In this document: positions 1 to 9,260 of the stretch, piece by piece
Numbering within the stretch: the stretch's first letter is position 1
How the letters are laid out: every line of letters begins with the position of its first letter
NCBI RefSeq assembly: GCF_047495555.1
Contig: NZ_CP166866.1
Span: forward strand, 124,001 to 188,000
Direction of reading: 5' to 3'
DNA: 64,000 bases
From: Methanobacterium_D sp040373355
GTDB taxonomy: Archaea; Methanobacteriota; Methanobacteria; Methanobacteriales; Methanobacteriaceae
Notes under the pieces: generated by a model
What the model was told of the DNA's origin: nothing
The model's database searches: none
The model's input: the letters and a program-made list of their open reading frames with translations, nothing else
Translations under genes and position numbers: made by a program

Positions 1-1510
1 CAACAGAAGGTGCTCCATGTATATCTGAGTGAAGGTAAATGTCATTGTTTTCCATATATTTTTTAACGACCATTTCATTAGTATTTGCGTCTCTTCCACC
101 AACTACTAAAAAGCCGTCTGAAGAAAGGAACCATCTAAGCTTTTCAAACCATTTGAGTTCTTTTTTAACTCTCTTTTCTGGAAGAGTTACCCGTTCCATT
201 TCTATTTCTTTTTTGTTCCTTGCTTTTTCAATTTCTTTTTTAGTTTTATCTATTGCAATAAGAACTCCATTTATTTTTCTTTTTGCTTTTTTAGCTTTTT
301 CATAATAAATTTCTGCGTTTTCTGGTATTGGTGTAGTTGCATCAACCAGTATGGCAGTATCATCAATTTTTAAACTGAGGTTTCCAAGTTTATCAAGGGA
401 TTCAATTATTTGTGCCTCTTCCATGCCCTGTTTTTTAGCTTGTTTAAGTTTTAAGGCTATTTCTTTCCAAGAATATTTTTTTCTAGCTTCAGCAATAATA
501 TCAAGGATATTTTGAATATTTCCATAGTTAGAATAAATTATATCTCCTTTCTTCTTTGATTCTCGGATAGTCTTATGAAATTTATCTAAAGTATCTTCCT
601 GTATTTTAAGCCGTTTTTCAAATTTTTTAACTTCGGCACCCCATATGCCCTCATATTCATTTTTTATATCTTCTCTTACTTTGCTACTATAGAATTCATC
701 TGCAGCAAGATTATAAGTGTCAAATGTTTCTTTTTCATAATTCTTATAAAATCTAAGATCTAGAGGTACAACGTCTTCTTTTTCCCCTCTAACTATTTGA
801 GGGTTAAATCTAGATTCTTTTAAAGGCTCAAATAGTTCATAAATAGCACTGTATATTGAATCTATATCTTCAGAGCCTATTAATTCTGCAGGTGAATCTT
901 TTTGGACTCCAGACCGCATTATAATTTCTTCAGCATAAATACCGCCTAATCCACTTCTTGCAAGAGTTCTTATAACATCTGTAGGTGAACTGTTAAATAA
1001 TTCTATAAGTTCATCTTTATCTAGCTCCAGAGGATTTATACCTTTTTTAGGAGGGTATTTGTAATCTTCTTTGGAAGATATTTTCCTATCACTCCATAAT
1101 TTACGTTTAAGTGGCAAAATAATTCTTCCCTCTTCATTTAAAAGGATTATATTACCCTTAGCAAATAATTCTACTACTAAAGTAAACCTCTGTTCTTTTT
1201 TAACCTGTAATTCAATTATTCTATCAAAATGATGCTGTCGGATGTCCTCTACTGTTGCACCTTTAATGTATTTTCTAAGGAGCATTGGAAAATTAGGCGG
1301 TATTTTTGGATTCGGTAGTGGATATTGAGTTAAATGCATTCGAATACCTGCTTGAAATACCACATCAACTCTTCCCCTACCAGATACATGAAATCTTATT
1401 AAAACCGTATCTTTAGTTGGTTGAAAGGCCTTATCTACCCTTGCACCCTTTAATACCTCTCTTAATTCATGACAAATAGCATAAATATCTACATTAGACA
1501 TATTTTTCAT
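1..1510 (-). CDS. rqcH: RqcH/NEMF-type ribosome quality control protein (C-terminus cut off by window edge)
   Basis: Archaeal homologue of RqcH/Rqc2/NEMF, which binds peptidyl-tRNA on split 50S subunits and recruits tRNA for C-terminal tailing of stalled chains. The start at 1510 gives an N-terminus (MKNMSNVDIYAICHELREVL) typical of the NFACT-N domain, with the conserved Asp8 and the DR pair at residues 96-97. The middle is helical and charged, as in the coiled-coil arms. The last codons before the window edge read IYLHSDIHGAPS, typical of the NFACT-R (DUF814) domain. About 503 codons are present and the C-terminus lies to the left. Family assignment is firm; the tailing activity is inferred from family knowledge. 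Confidence 0.9.
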   Translation of the reverse strand, partial: MKNMSNVDIYAICHELREVLKGARVDKAFQPTKDTVLIRFHVSGRGRVDVVFQAGIRMHLTQYPLPNPKIPPNFPMLLRKYIKGATVEDIRQHHFDRIIELQVKKEQRFTLVVELFAKGNIILLNEEGRIILPLKRKLWSDRKISSKEDYKYPPKKGINPLELDKDELIELFNSSPTDVIRTLARSGLGGIYAEEIIMRSGVQKDSPAELIGSEDIDSIYSAIYELFEPLKESRFNPQIVRGEKEDVVPLDLRFYKNYEKETFDTYNLAADEFYSSKVREDIKNEYEGIWGAEVKKFEKRLKIQEDTLDKFHKTIRESKKKGDIIYSNYGNIQNILDIIAEARKKYSWKEIALKLKQAKKQGMEEAQIIESLDKLGNLSLKIDDTAILVDATTPIPENAEIYYEKAKKAKRKINGVLIAIDKTKKEIEKARNKKEIEMERVTLPEKRVKKELKWFEKLRWFLSSDGFLVVGGRDANTNEMVVKKYMENNDIYLHSDIHGAPSV

Positions 1511-1827
1511 TAACAACACCTTAATATTAATTTATTAATAAACACGAGCGATTTAAAATATATTAGTATTAAATATGAATCTTAAATTTCTAGATAAAAC
1601 ATTTATTAGTAATCTTACCAATGTATATAAAGAATCTATTTTAATTAAAAATGCTCAAGTATATTTTGTTAGAACATAAATTAAAACTCACTGAATAATT
1701 ATGAGAATTAGCAATAGATCAAGATTATAATTATAATGTGATGGAACATAAATTAAAAGTCATCGAATTTTATATATTTTGATGGATACATTAACCTAAA
1801 TTAATAAAAACATTAGGAGGAAAAATT
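1511..1827. other. AT-rich intergenic region between divergent rqcH and the small membrane protein gene
   Basis: A 317-bp non-coding stretch that must hold both divergent promoters. TATA-like A/T tracts are abundant, so no single one can be chosen. It contains a 25-bp imperfect direct repeat (listed separately). No open frame with a ribosome binding site was seen. Confidence 0.6.
1672..1768 (+). repeat. Imperfect 25-bp direct repeat upstream of the small membrane protein gene
   Basis: Copy one at 1672-1696 and copy two at 1744-1768 share GAACATAAATTAAAA followed by TCA-C-GAAT-like ends, with a 72-bp offset. Both lie in the divergent promoter region. They may be duplicated regulator sites or just a local duplication. 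Confidence 0.5.
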
Positions 1828-2079
1828 ATGGATGCTGATGGGAAAATAGCTGCAATACACACAATTGCAGGAATAGCTGCTGGTTATATCTCTTTTATAG
1901 TTAAAAACGAAGCAATAGCAATCTTAATTGCACTTGTTATCCTTTATATCATGGGACAGGTTTCAGAAAGAATTTTTGGTAAAGAAGAAATTGGAGGAGT
2001 TAAAGGTTGGCTCTGGAGCGGTATAGTTCCTTTCTTCTTTGTATGGATAATAGTGTGGGTTATATTCCTAAATATTTAA
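1828..2079 (+). CDS. Small membrane protein (DUF5379/EMC6-like)
   Basis: An 83-residue protein with three probable membrane helices (about residues 8-24, 28-43 and 62-82), joined by a short loop with a GKEEIGGVKGWLWSG motif before the last helix. The layout resembles the archaeal DUF5379 family, which has been compared with the EMC6 subunit of the ER membrane complex. I recognise this from memory of methanobacterial proteins and am only moderately sure. A strong AGGAGG lies 8 bases before the ATG. It converges with the DUF2070 gene. Function is unknown; a membrane-insertion chaperone role is inference only. Confidence 0.65.
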   Translation: MDADGKIAAIHTIAGIAAGYISFIVKNEAIAILIALVILYIMGQVSERIFGKEEIGGVKGWLWSGIVPFFFVWIIVWVIFLNI

Positions 2080-2100
2080 AAAAACTCATTTTATTTTAAA

Positions 2101-3924
2101 TTAAAATGCCCAATAAAATATCCATACAAATACTGATACAATAGCCAATAATGCAATCATAGGAGCAAATATTCTACTTACAGCTATAATTGAGCTTATG
2201 GTAGATACAAGCTCTGTTGCATTTGTTGGTCCCAGAGTTTTTAAATCTTCAACGTTACATATTTTATAGGCTACAGAAACATCTTCTAAATCAGCTAAAG
2301 CTTCTTTTGTACAACTTAAAATAGAATCTATTATCTTATCTTGTTTTTTACTTCCGACAGGGTTATGTCCCCCAGACAAAGTATTTACAAAATGAGTATC
2401 TGTAGTCATTACTTCTGCGTAATCTATATTCAGTTCACTAACTTTTTCTATTATTTTTTCTCTAAATCCTGGAACCATATTATTTGAATCAAGAAGAATA
2501 TATGCTGTCTTCTGGCCTTCAACTTCAACCATCATGACTTTTACTCCACTTTGTCCAATACCATCCTCTTTAGACAAACTACCAAGTAAGTCGCCAGCAC
2601 AGCCAACTCTAATTCCATTTTCTTTTTTAGGAGATTTAATTTTTTCAACTGCACCCATAAGTTCAAAAACTTCTTTATTTCCAGGTAAAATCCTTCCTTC
2701 TTCTTTAAAAGAGTTGTGACAGTCTACAACCATTGCATCTTTTATGTCACAATTTGCTTTAGCTAAATTTGCAAGTGCAAGTCCAATACCAAAATCCATG
2801 TCATCAAATCCCCTAGGTGCAAAAGTAGCCAGCATCAATAAATTATCATTAAATGATTGAAAACCAATCTTAGCATCTCCATTTTGAACCCTATGAAACT
2901 TACTGGCACCATTAGAGTATTCCATATCATTTAGTGCATTTTTAATTATCATCTCTACTTTATCCAGCTCTTTTGAAGATACTGGATTAAAATCATGAGT
3001 AGATGGTCCATGTGATACCATTGTAAATGCATCAAATTTATTTGCAAGAATTGTAGGCATATTTCCACCACCAATATGTCCAATAGGTCCTGGATGTATA
3101 CATGGAGCTAAAAAGATAGCCTTGATTCCACTTTTATTTTTAAAACTTAAAATTCCAATTAATGTATCAATTTGTTCTCCCATATCTTCAAACAGTGCTT
3201 CCATTGCTTTAGATCCTTCAGTAATATGAGCTATAGCCAGACTTAAAAGCTCAAGACCACCGATCCCTAAATTTCTTCTCATAGGAGATTCTAAAACTGC
3301 TACAAAGGAATAAATCGCGATCATAAGTATTAAAGAAGCTATTGCAATCTTAATAAGGAGAGCTATAAAGCTAAAATCACCGATATTTGTGGTTACATTT
3401 GTTAAAGATACGATAACCACTATCATACTAAGAATAAGTATTGGTTGAATTATAGATACACTAATTGATTTTAGTAAATTAATGTTAGATGTTCCCCATA
3501 TAACAAGAGTTCTTAATGCGAATATAATTACAATACCAAATATTAAAGAATCAAGAGTATAACTGTAATTATAAGATGAAAATACAGTTGCAATACTTCC
3601 TATGATGTAAATTACACCTACAATCATCATAGAAATCAATGCAAGGAACATGGACTGTTTCATTTTCATATGTCTACCATTTAAAGAGTTTACAACTGTT
3701 TTAGTGAAACCCCCACTCATTATAGAAGTTATTCCTAATATTAAAAATCCTGTAGAACCACCGTATAAAATACTGCGTAATATAGAATCTGTGGCTGATG
3801 GTTCCATTAAAGATACAATACATCCTATGATAAAACTTAAAAATACCATACTAAAAAGAGAAACCCTCGTTGATGGAAGGGTCATAATATATTTCGTAAC
3901 ACCTACTAAGTTATCTCCAGCCAT
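2101..3924 (-). CDS. DUF2070 family membrane protein
   Basis: A 607-residue archaeal membrane protein of the DUF2070 family. Residues 1-210 hold about six or seven hydrophobic helices. A long soluble domain of about 370 residues follows, with conserved APCIHPGPIGHIGGGN and SHGPSTHDFNP segments (His/Asp-rich, likely metal-binding or hydrolytic). One helix lies at the extreme C-terminus. The start follows GAGGTT. Length and order match the family. No biochemical role is established that I know of; the His/Asp motifs suggest an enzyme. Confidence 0.85.
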   Translation of the reverse strand: MAGDNLVGVTKYIMTLPSTRVSLFSMVFLSFIIGCIVSLMEPSATDSILRSILYGGSTGFLILGITSIMSGGFTKTVVNSLNGRHMKMKQSMFLALISMMIVGVIYIIGSIATVFSSYNYSYTLDSLIFGIVIIFALRTLVIWGTSNINLLKSISVSIIQPILILSMIVVIVSLTNVTTNIGDFSFIALLIKIAIASLILMIAIYSFVAVLESPMRRNLGIGGLELLSLAIAHITEGSKAMEALFEDMGEQIDTLIGILSFKNKSGIKAIFLAPCIHPGPIGHIGGGNMPTILANKFDAFTMVSHGPSTHDFNPVSSKELDKVEMIIKNALNDMEYSNGASKFHRVQNGDAKIGFQSFNDNLLMLATFAPRGFDDMDFGIGLALANLAKANCDIKDAMVVDCHNSFKEEGRILPGNKEVFELMGAVEKIKSPKKENGIRVGCAGDLLGSLSKEDGIGQSGVKVMMVEVEGQKTAYILLDSNNMVPGFREKIIEKVSELNIDYAEVMTTDTHFVNTLSGGHNPVGSKKQDKIIDSILSCTKEALADLEDVSVAYKICNVEDLKTLGPTNATELVSTISSIIAVSRIFAPMIALLAIVSVFVWIFYWAF

Positions 3925-4106
3925 AGTTAACCTCTGAAATCGTGATAATATTATTTGTTAATTAAATATTGTTATAGATATAATCAAAAACTTGAAATGA
4001 TATTCAAATAAGATATTAAAAAAAGGATATATAAATATATGGAATTTTAAAAATATAACTAATTTTAATAACTAAATATAAATCTATTTATGACATGGGT
4101 GAATTT

Positions 4107-4664
4107 ATGAAGACAGAACTTAAAACACCGCTTTTAAAAGAAGATATAACTAAATTAAAATCTGGAGATATTGTATACATATCCGGCACCATATATACTG
4201 CACGTGATAGAGCACATAAAAAGATTTTAGAAGAAGGTTCACCAGTAGAGCTTGATGGAGCAGTTATTTTCCATGCAGGCCCCATTATTAAGTCTTTAGA
4301 TACAGATAACGGCCATGAATATGAAATGGTGGCTGTAGGGCCTACAACAAGCACACGTATGAATCCCTATCAACCAGAAGTATTGAAATTAGGAGTTAAA
4401 GCAGTTATTGGAAAGGGAGGTATGGATGAAAACACCACCAGTGCCCTCAAAGAAAATAATGCTGTATATCTTGCTGCTGTTGGAGGATGTGCCGCTCTTT
4501 ATGTTAAATCAATTAAAGATGTAAAAGGAGTTAACTGGATAGAATTAGGAGTGCCAGAAGCAATATGGGAACTGGAAGTAGAAAAATTCGGCCCTCTTGT
4601 TGTAGCAATGGATTCCCATGGTAACAATCTCTATGAAGAAGTTAGAAAAAATATAAAAATTTAA
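4107..4664 (+). CDS. Class I fumarate hydratase, beta subunit (C-terminal domain)
   Basis: Beta subunit of the two-subunit, [4Fe-4S]-dependent fumarase (FumA C-terminal/TtdB family) that interconverts fumarate and malate in the incomplete reductive TCA path. The GDIVYISGTIYTARDRAHK segment near the N-terminus and the VGPTTSTRMNPY and IGKGGMD motifs are diagnostic. I place the start at the ATG at 4107, six bases after GGTGA; the in-frame ATG at 4095 would place that ribosome binding site inside the gene. The alpha subunit is not in this window. Malate dehydrogenase, the next pathway step, is at 10051. Confidence 0.88.
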   Translation: MKTELKTPLLKEDITKLKSGDIVYISGTIYTARDRAHKKILEEGSPVELDGAVIFHAGPIIKSLDTDNGHEYEMVAVGPTTSTRMNPYQPEVLKLGVKAVIGKGGMDENTTSALKENNAVYLAAVGGCAALYVKSIKDVKGVNWIELGVPEAIWELEVEKFGPLVVAMDSHGNNLYEEVRKNIKI

Positions 4665-4676
4665 TTACTTATTTTA

Positions 4677-5465
4677 ATGGTTTTTATGGTAAAAAAAGAA
4701 CATCAGCTTAAAGGATTTATTGATACGCATATCCACACATCTCCCGATATTAAACCAAGAATATTAAATGACATTAATGCAGCAACAGAAGCTAAAAATC
4801 ATCAGATGCGTGCAATTGTCATTAAATCTCATGTGGAATCTACTGTAGGAAGGGCTAAAATTGCAGAAGAACTATCTGGATTAAAAGTAATTGGAGGAGT
4901 CTGCTTAAATTCTAGTGTTGGTGGGCTTAATCCAGAAGCTGTCAGGATTACTGCAGCAATTGGAGGTAAAATAATCTGGTTTCCAACTATTTCAGCCCCA
5001 GATATTTCTGTGAACTTTGAAAATACAGAAGAAATACTTAATATAATTGCAGAAGAGGATTTAGTTTTAGCAACGGGCCATTTAAAACCCAATGAAACAT
5101 TTCAAATTATTGATTATGCTAAAAGCGCAGGAGCTAAAAAGATAATTATTAATCATCCTTTAACAAGAGTTGTTGGTGCAAATATAGAAGAACAAAAAGA
5201 AATGTCTAAACATGCGTATTTAGAACATTGCTTTGTTGCCTGCATGAAAAAGCATGATAATTTGAATCCAAAAATAATTGCAGATGCAATAAAAGAAATT
5301 GGCTCAGATAGGTGTATTATGGCTACTGATTTTGGCCAAACCCATAATCCAAAGCCAGTAGATGGAATGAAAATGTTTATTGATTCCATGCTTAAATATG
5401 AGCTTAAAAAATCAGATATAAGTAAAATGTGTGCTGAAAATCCTTCAAGATTATTTTTAGAATAA
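4677..5465 (+). CDS. DUF6282-like metal-dependent hydrolase
   Basis: A 262-residue protein of the amidohydrolase/PHP-like TIM-barrel type. The FIDTHIHTSPD motif near residue 15 supplies two metal-ligand histidines, and later TGHLKPNE, NHPL and ATDFGQTHNP supply further His/Asp residues. The best match I can give is DUF6282, which has no assigned substrate. It begins 12 bases after the fumarase gene and is probably cotranscribed. No clear ribosome binding site precedes either ATG 4677 or ATG 4686, so the start is uncertain by three codons. Confidence 0.7.
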   Translation: MVFMVKKEHQLKGFIDTHIHTSPDIKPRILNDINAATEAKNHQMRAIVIKSHVESTVGRAKIAEELSGLKVIGGVCLNSSVGGLNPEAVRITAAIGGKIIWFPTISAPDISVNFENTEEILNIIAEEDLVLATGHLKPNETFQIIDYAKSAGAKKIIINHPLTRVVGANIEEQKEMSKHAYLEHCFVACMKKHDNLNPKIIADAIKEIGSDRCIMATDFGQTHNPKPVDGMKMFIDSMLKYELKKSDISKMCAENPSRLFLE

Positions 5466-5496
5466 ATTATTAAAAATAAAAAAGTTTTGAGAATAA

Positions 5497-6594
5497 TTAA
5501 TCAATATCCTCAAATCTACCTTCTAATTTTTCCATGACTCCCGGGAGACTTGTGTACTCCATTTCGTCAGTTGGGAGCCTGTGTGGCTCAAATGGACCGT
5601 GTCTTCTCATGTATTCAGCTATATTTGCTGCTTTTTCCCTTGAAGGATCATATGCTGGGTCATCGAACATGTCAGCTGGACCCACTAAATGAGCATCTGC
5701 AATCTGGAATCCTAATGCGATTACTCGTGGAGGGCCATCAAATCTTACAGGGTACGCATTTTTCTGCCCTACAGGCATTAATGGACCGTTATGTGAACCT
5801 CTCATCCATCCGCCTACTAAGTGTGGGAATGCAAATGGTTCTACAACTTCCCCTGCAGCTGGGAATCCTGATTGCGCCCTTACAATTGCAACAGGGTCAT
5901 CTTTACCCACATATTTTCCGGCCATTAAGTTTAATCTTTCTGTACTTATGGATGCTGCTATTTCATTATCATCTTTTCTTATAACTCTCTTAATGACATA
6001 TCTGCTTATTGAACCAAGTAAGGCTAATGCATCGTACATCTCTTCAGGACAACTCATTGTAACTTTTTTATGCTCCATAACGTCATATATTTCAAATTTG
6101 TATCCGTTGTGGAGTGATGGGTCAATTACAAGTCCGGCTGTGTTAAATGGATCTGCAAACATTCTAAATATAGGCATGTTAAATGCACCAGGTTCTGTTT
6201 TATCACAACAGAAAACAACTACAGGGTCACTTGGCCTTTCTTTAAATTCCATTTCTGCAACACCAGGTCCCATTCCTTTAATGTTTCCTGAAAATGTGTC
6301 AGAAAGGAGATCTTGACCTGCACCATAGAGTTTTAGTTCTCTTGCTACATTTGTTGCTTCACTAAAGGCAGTGAATGCTAATTCATGTACTTCTTCGTTT
6401 TCTTCACCATTTCGGTGGGTCATAATAAGATCAATATCGTCACCACAGTTTGTGATATAATAATCCACCAGAAGTTCTTCCTGTTTTGCTTTTCCAAGAA
6501 TCTCATCACATTTGTTAATTAATGAGGGGTGAGCCAATCCATGTCCGGCAACACTTCCAACATCTGCTTTAATTACACTAATTGTTGTTTTTAT
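5497..6594 (-). CDS. fbp: Bifunctional fructose-1,6-bisphosphate aldolase/phosphatase (apparent AUA start)
   Basis: The archaeal FBP aldolase/phosphatase makes FBP from triose phosphates and dephosphorylates it to F6P, the committed step of gluconeogenesis. No ATG, GTG or TTG start includes the conserved N-terminus. The first such codon (TTG, 6537) would cut off the Mg ligands. Reading back to an ATA at 6594-6592, five bases after a strong GGAGGTG (6606-6600), gives KTTISVIKADVGSVAGHG with Asp11, His18 and Asp52-Asp53. These match the ligand numbering I recall from crystal structures of the family. The resulting 365 residues are of usual length. Later motifs such as YGAGQDLLSDTFSG and GMGPGVAEMEF are intact. 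The function is firm; the AUA start is inference from sequence. Confidence 0.88.
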   Translation of the reverse strand: MKTTISVIKADVGSVAGHGLAHPSLINKCDEILGKAKQEELLVDYYITNCGDDIDLIMTHRNGEENEEVHELAFTAFSEATNVARELKLYGAGQDLLSDTFSGNIKGMGPGVAEMEFKERPSDPVVVFCCDKTEPGAFNMPIFRMFADPFNTAGLVIDPSLHNGYKFEIYDVMEHKKVTMSCPEEMYDALALLGSISRYVIKRVIRKDDNEIAASISTERLNLMAGKYVGKDDPVAIVRAQSGFPAAGEVVEPFAFPHLVGGWMRGSHNGPLMPVGQKNAYPVRFDGPPRVIALGFQIADAHLVGPADMFDDPAYDPSREKAANIAEYMRRHGPFEPHRLPTDEMEYTSLPGVMEKLEGRFEDID

Positions 6595-6982
6595 AAAAAC
6601 ACCTCCATTATCATGAAAATTTTTAAAACATTATTAACTTTGATTAAAGGTGATCTTTTATCTGCTCATGAACGAAAATTCAAATGACTTTAAAATGATA
6701 ATGCAGTTCATTCACCCTTAATTCTATAGAAAATTATGTTTTTGTATCAATATAAAACTTACTGTTTAAGGTTAATTATTCTAAATTTTTCTAATATCAA
6801 CCTTTTAAAAGCAGTTCATACTATCTACATACACTTATCATTTCAGTCATGATATCTTACCTATTTGTAAATAATATAGATTTATATTTACTTTAAATAA
6901 TGTCTGAAGATATTTTAATATTCTTCATTATAAAAATGTAATTAATATAAGATCATTAAATTTAAAAATCTCAAATAATTCT
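6595..6982. other. Intergenic region upstream of FBP aldolase/phosphatase
   Basis: A 388-bp AT-rich stretch between two minus-strand genes. It holds the ribosome binding site of the FBP aldolase/phosphatase (6600-6606) and presumably its promoter. A 17-codon frame at 6668-6721 lies on the plus strand after AAGGTGATC but with a poor 12-base gap. I do not call it a gene. Confidence 0.5.
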
Positions 6983-7972
6983 TTATATTAATTTTTGAGC
7001 AATTTCCTTTGCCATCTGCATTGTAGAAGAATTACCTCCCAAATCAGGAGTTACTACCCTATTTTCTTTAAGGACTTCTATTAAAGCATCTTCAATAGCC
7101 CTTGCAGCTTTATGTTCTTCAAGATAATCCAGCATCATTACAGCAGATAGTATCATTGCAGAAGGATTTGAAATCCCCTTACCTGCAATATCTGGTGCTG
7201 AACCATGCACTGGTTCAAATAAAGCATTGTTTTTACCAATATTTGCTGAAGGCGTTAAACCTAATCCTCCAACCAGTCCTGCACCTTCATCTGATAATAT
7301 ATCACCAAAGAGGTTAGTAGTTACAATAACGTCAAACATGTAGGGGTTTGTAATTAAAAACATAGCTGCAGCATCTACATAGCGATCATCGGTTTCAATA
7401 TCGCTATAATCCTTTGAAACTTCATAGAATGTATCTCTGAAAAGTCCATCAGTCTTTTTAAGAACATTAGCCTTGTGAACAGCAGTAACTTTACTTCTAC
7501 CAGTCTTTTTAGCATAATCAAAAGCAAAACGGGAAATTCTTTCACTTGCTTTTTTAGTTATAACCCTTAAAGCGGTAGCGCCATCTTCAGTTTCCTTTTC
7601 TACACCAGCATAAAGCCCTTCAGTGTTTTCCCTCACAATAACGAAATTAAGGTCATTAAAAATTGTTTTTACTCCAGGATATGACTTTACAGGCCGTAAA
7701 TTGGCATAGAGATCAAGTTCTTTTCTAAGTGTTATAATTGCACTTTTTTGGCCATGTACAGTTGTTACAGCACCAAAAAGTGTTGCATCTGCGTTTTTGG
7801 CTATTTCTACAGTTTCTTCAGGGATAGTAGTACCTGTTTTTTTAAAACACTCGTTTCCCGCAATTGCATTTTTATAATTAAATTCCATATCAATGGTGTT
7901 TAGGACATATAATATTGCATTCATAACTTCATTTCCAACCCCATCACCAGGAATTACTGCTATCTCGTACAT
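6983..7972 (-). CDS. Isopropylmalate/homoisocitrate/isocitrate dehydrogenase family protein
   Basis: An NAD(P)-dependent beta-decarboxylating dehydrogenase of 329 residues. Seen: VIPGDGVGNEV at the N-terminus, the substrate segment SAIITLRKELDLYANLRP, VRENTEGLYAG, the catalytic Lys region TAVHKANVLKKTDGLF, and FGDILSDEGAGLVGGLGLTPSANIG with the adenine site EPVHGSAPDIAGKGISNP. The Ser before IITLRK favours homoisocitrate dehydrogenase (AksF, coenzyme B 2-oxosuberate path) or isocitrate dehydrogenase over LeuB, but this cannot be settled by eye. The start follows GGTGATTAG. No pathway partner is adjacent. Confidence 0.8.
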   Translation of the reverse strand: MYEIAVIPGDGVGNEVMNAILYVLNTIDMEFNYKNAIAGNECFKKTGTTIPEETVEIAKNADATLFGAVTTVHGQKSAIITLRKELDLYANLRPVKSYPGVKTIFNDLNFVIVRENTEGLYAGVEKETEDGATALRVITKKASERISRFAFDYAKKTGRSKVTAVHKANVLKKTDGLFRDTFYEVSKDYSDIETDDRYVDAAAMFLITNPYMFDVIVTTNLFGDILSDEGAGLVGGLGLTPSANIGKNNALFEPVHGSAPDIAGKGISNPSAMILSAVMMLDYLEEHKAARAIEDALIEVLKENRVVTPDLGGNSSTMQMAKEIAQKLI

Positions 7973-8109
7973 CTAATCACCAAATAATCTTATCTTAAAT
8001 AAATACTAAAATTATACTAAATTTATTTTATAATAAAGCTATTTAAAGAGAATTTTATTTATATTACTAAAATATATCTTTATCCATTAAAACTTATTAG
8101 AGGAAAATA

Positions 8110-9096
8110 ATGTGGGACATTTTTAAATCCATTGGTATAATTGATAACGTTAAACAAAAGGGTTCAATTAAGAACTACAGAAAAAAACTTCATGAATATC
8201 ACAAAAATGAAGCTGAAGTTCTAGTTGATATGGGATTATTGTATCTTGAAGATGAAAACTATGAAGAATCTCTAGAACATTTAGAAAAGGCAAAAGATAT
8301 CTATTTATCCCTTGGAGAAATAGAAGCTCAAGCTTTTATATATGATTTAATTGGAGATGTATATATTAGCACTAGAGATATAGATAATGCACTTGAGAAT
8401 TATAAAATCTCGTTTAGACTATATTCCAGTGCCAGATCTCATATGAAGAATGATTTACTAGACAAAATAAACGAAACTAATGATATAAAAGAAGCAATAG
8501 AACTTGCTCATGAAGATAAAATTAAGGAAGAAATTGAAAAGGAAGATTCTGAAATTTTAAACCACTCCAATGATACTAATGAGGAAATTGATGATTTATC
8601 TGAAGAAACTGGTATAGCGGAGTGTTATTTAAGTTATATGGATATATCTCCACAATTAGAATTAGTAATGAAAATCATTAAAAAAGACTATCATGTCAAG
8701 GACACGTCTAAAGAAGAATATGAATTGGGCTATCTTCAAAAATCTATTTATGAATCAAAAAATGAAGAAAATGTCAAAAAAGAAGTAGGTACACTTTTAA
8801 TTCTTGGTAACTATCTTATGAAAGAAAATAAACCTTACAGTGCATTACAAAATTTAAAGAATGCATTTAATGTAGCTCATGAATCAGGAGATAAAAAAGG
8901 AGAAGCATTGTGTTTATTACTTTTAGGAATCGTTTATTACATATTAGGGAAAGAGAAAAAGATATATGACGTATTTAAAAAATCAATGCTCATATTCAAA
9001 GAAATTAATTGTAAAAAAGAAGAAAAGTTAGCTTTCGAGATTATAAGCATAATGTATGATAAAGCAGAATGTTCATATATTGGAGATATTAACTAA
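8110..9096 (+). CDS. TPR repeat protein
   Basis: A 328-residue soluble protein. Tetratricopeptide-like repeats occupy about residues 35-115 (VDMGLLYLEDENYEESLEHL, IYDLIGDVYISTRDIDNALE) and 235-300 (NYLMKENKPYSALQNLKNAF, ALCLLLLGIVYYILGKEKKI). An acidic linker rich in Glu/Asp separates them at about 135-170. No signal peptide or membrane segment is seen. A role as a protein-interaction scaffold is the usual inference; partners are unknown. AGAGG precedes the start. Confidence 0.7.
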   Translation: MWDIFKSIGIIDNVKQKGSIKNYRKKLHEYHKNEAEVLVDMGLLYLEDENYEESLEHLEKAKDIYLSLGEIEAQAFIYDLIGDVYISTRDIDNALENYKISFRLYSSARSHMKNDLLDKINETNDIKEAIELAHEDKIKEEIEKEDSEILNHSNDTNEEIDDLSEETGIAECYLSYMDISPQLELVMKIIKKDYHVKDTSKEEYELGYLQKSIYESKNEENVKKEVGTLLILGNYLMKENKPYSALQNLKNAFNVAHESGDKKGEALCLLLLGIVYYILGKEKKIYDVFKKSMLIFKEINCKKEEKLAFEIISIMYDKAECSYIGDIN

Positions 9097-9144
9097 TTTT
9101 TTGTAAAATTATATCTATAATCTAATTATTTTTTGAAACATAAA

Positions 9145-9180
9145 TTATATGTATTTTAGAATCACATAAAATACATATAA
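9145..9180. terminator. 14-bp perfect inverted repeat between the TPR and HEAT genes
   Basis: TTATATGTATTTTA (9145-9158) pairs exactly with 9167-9180 around an 8-base loop. It lies about 50 bp after the TPR stop codon. It may be a terminator or a dyad operator; the A/T-only stem would be weak as RNA. Confidence 0.45.
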
Positions 9181-9209
9181 AATGTTATTAAGTATAGATA
9201 CTATCAAAT

Positions 9210-9240
9210 TAAATCTGTAGTAGGGCATTAGGCAGATTTA
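9210..9240 (+). promoter_or_regulatory. Hairpin in the leader of the HEAT-repeat gene
   Basis: TAAATCTG (9210-9217) and CAGATTTA (9233-9240) form a perfect 8-bp stem around a 15-base loop containing GTAGGGCATTAGG. The stem ends five bases before the GGGAG ribosome binding site, so it could influence translation. This is inference from position. Confidence 0.4.
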
Positions 9241-9260
9241 CATAAAAGGGAGCTAATTTA

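Noticed and set aside
6668..6721. A 17-codon frame after AAGGTGATC upstream of the FBP aldolase/phosphatase
   Set aside because: The ribosome site is 12 bases from the ATG, the peptide has no recognisable feature, and it lies on the strand opposite to both flanking genes.
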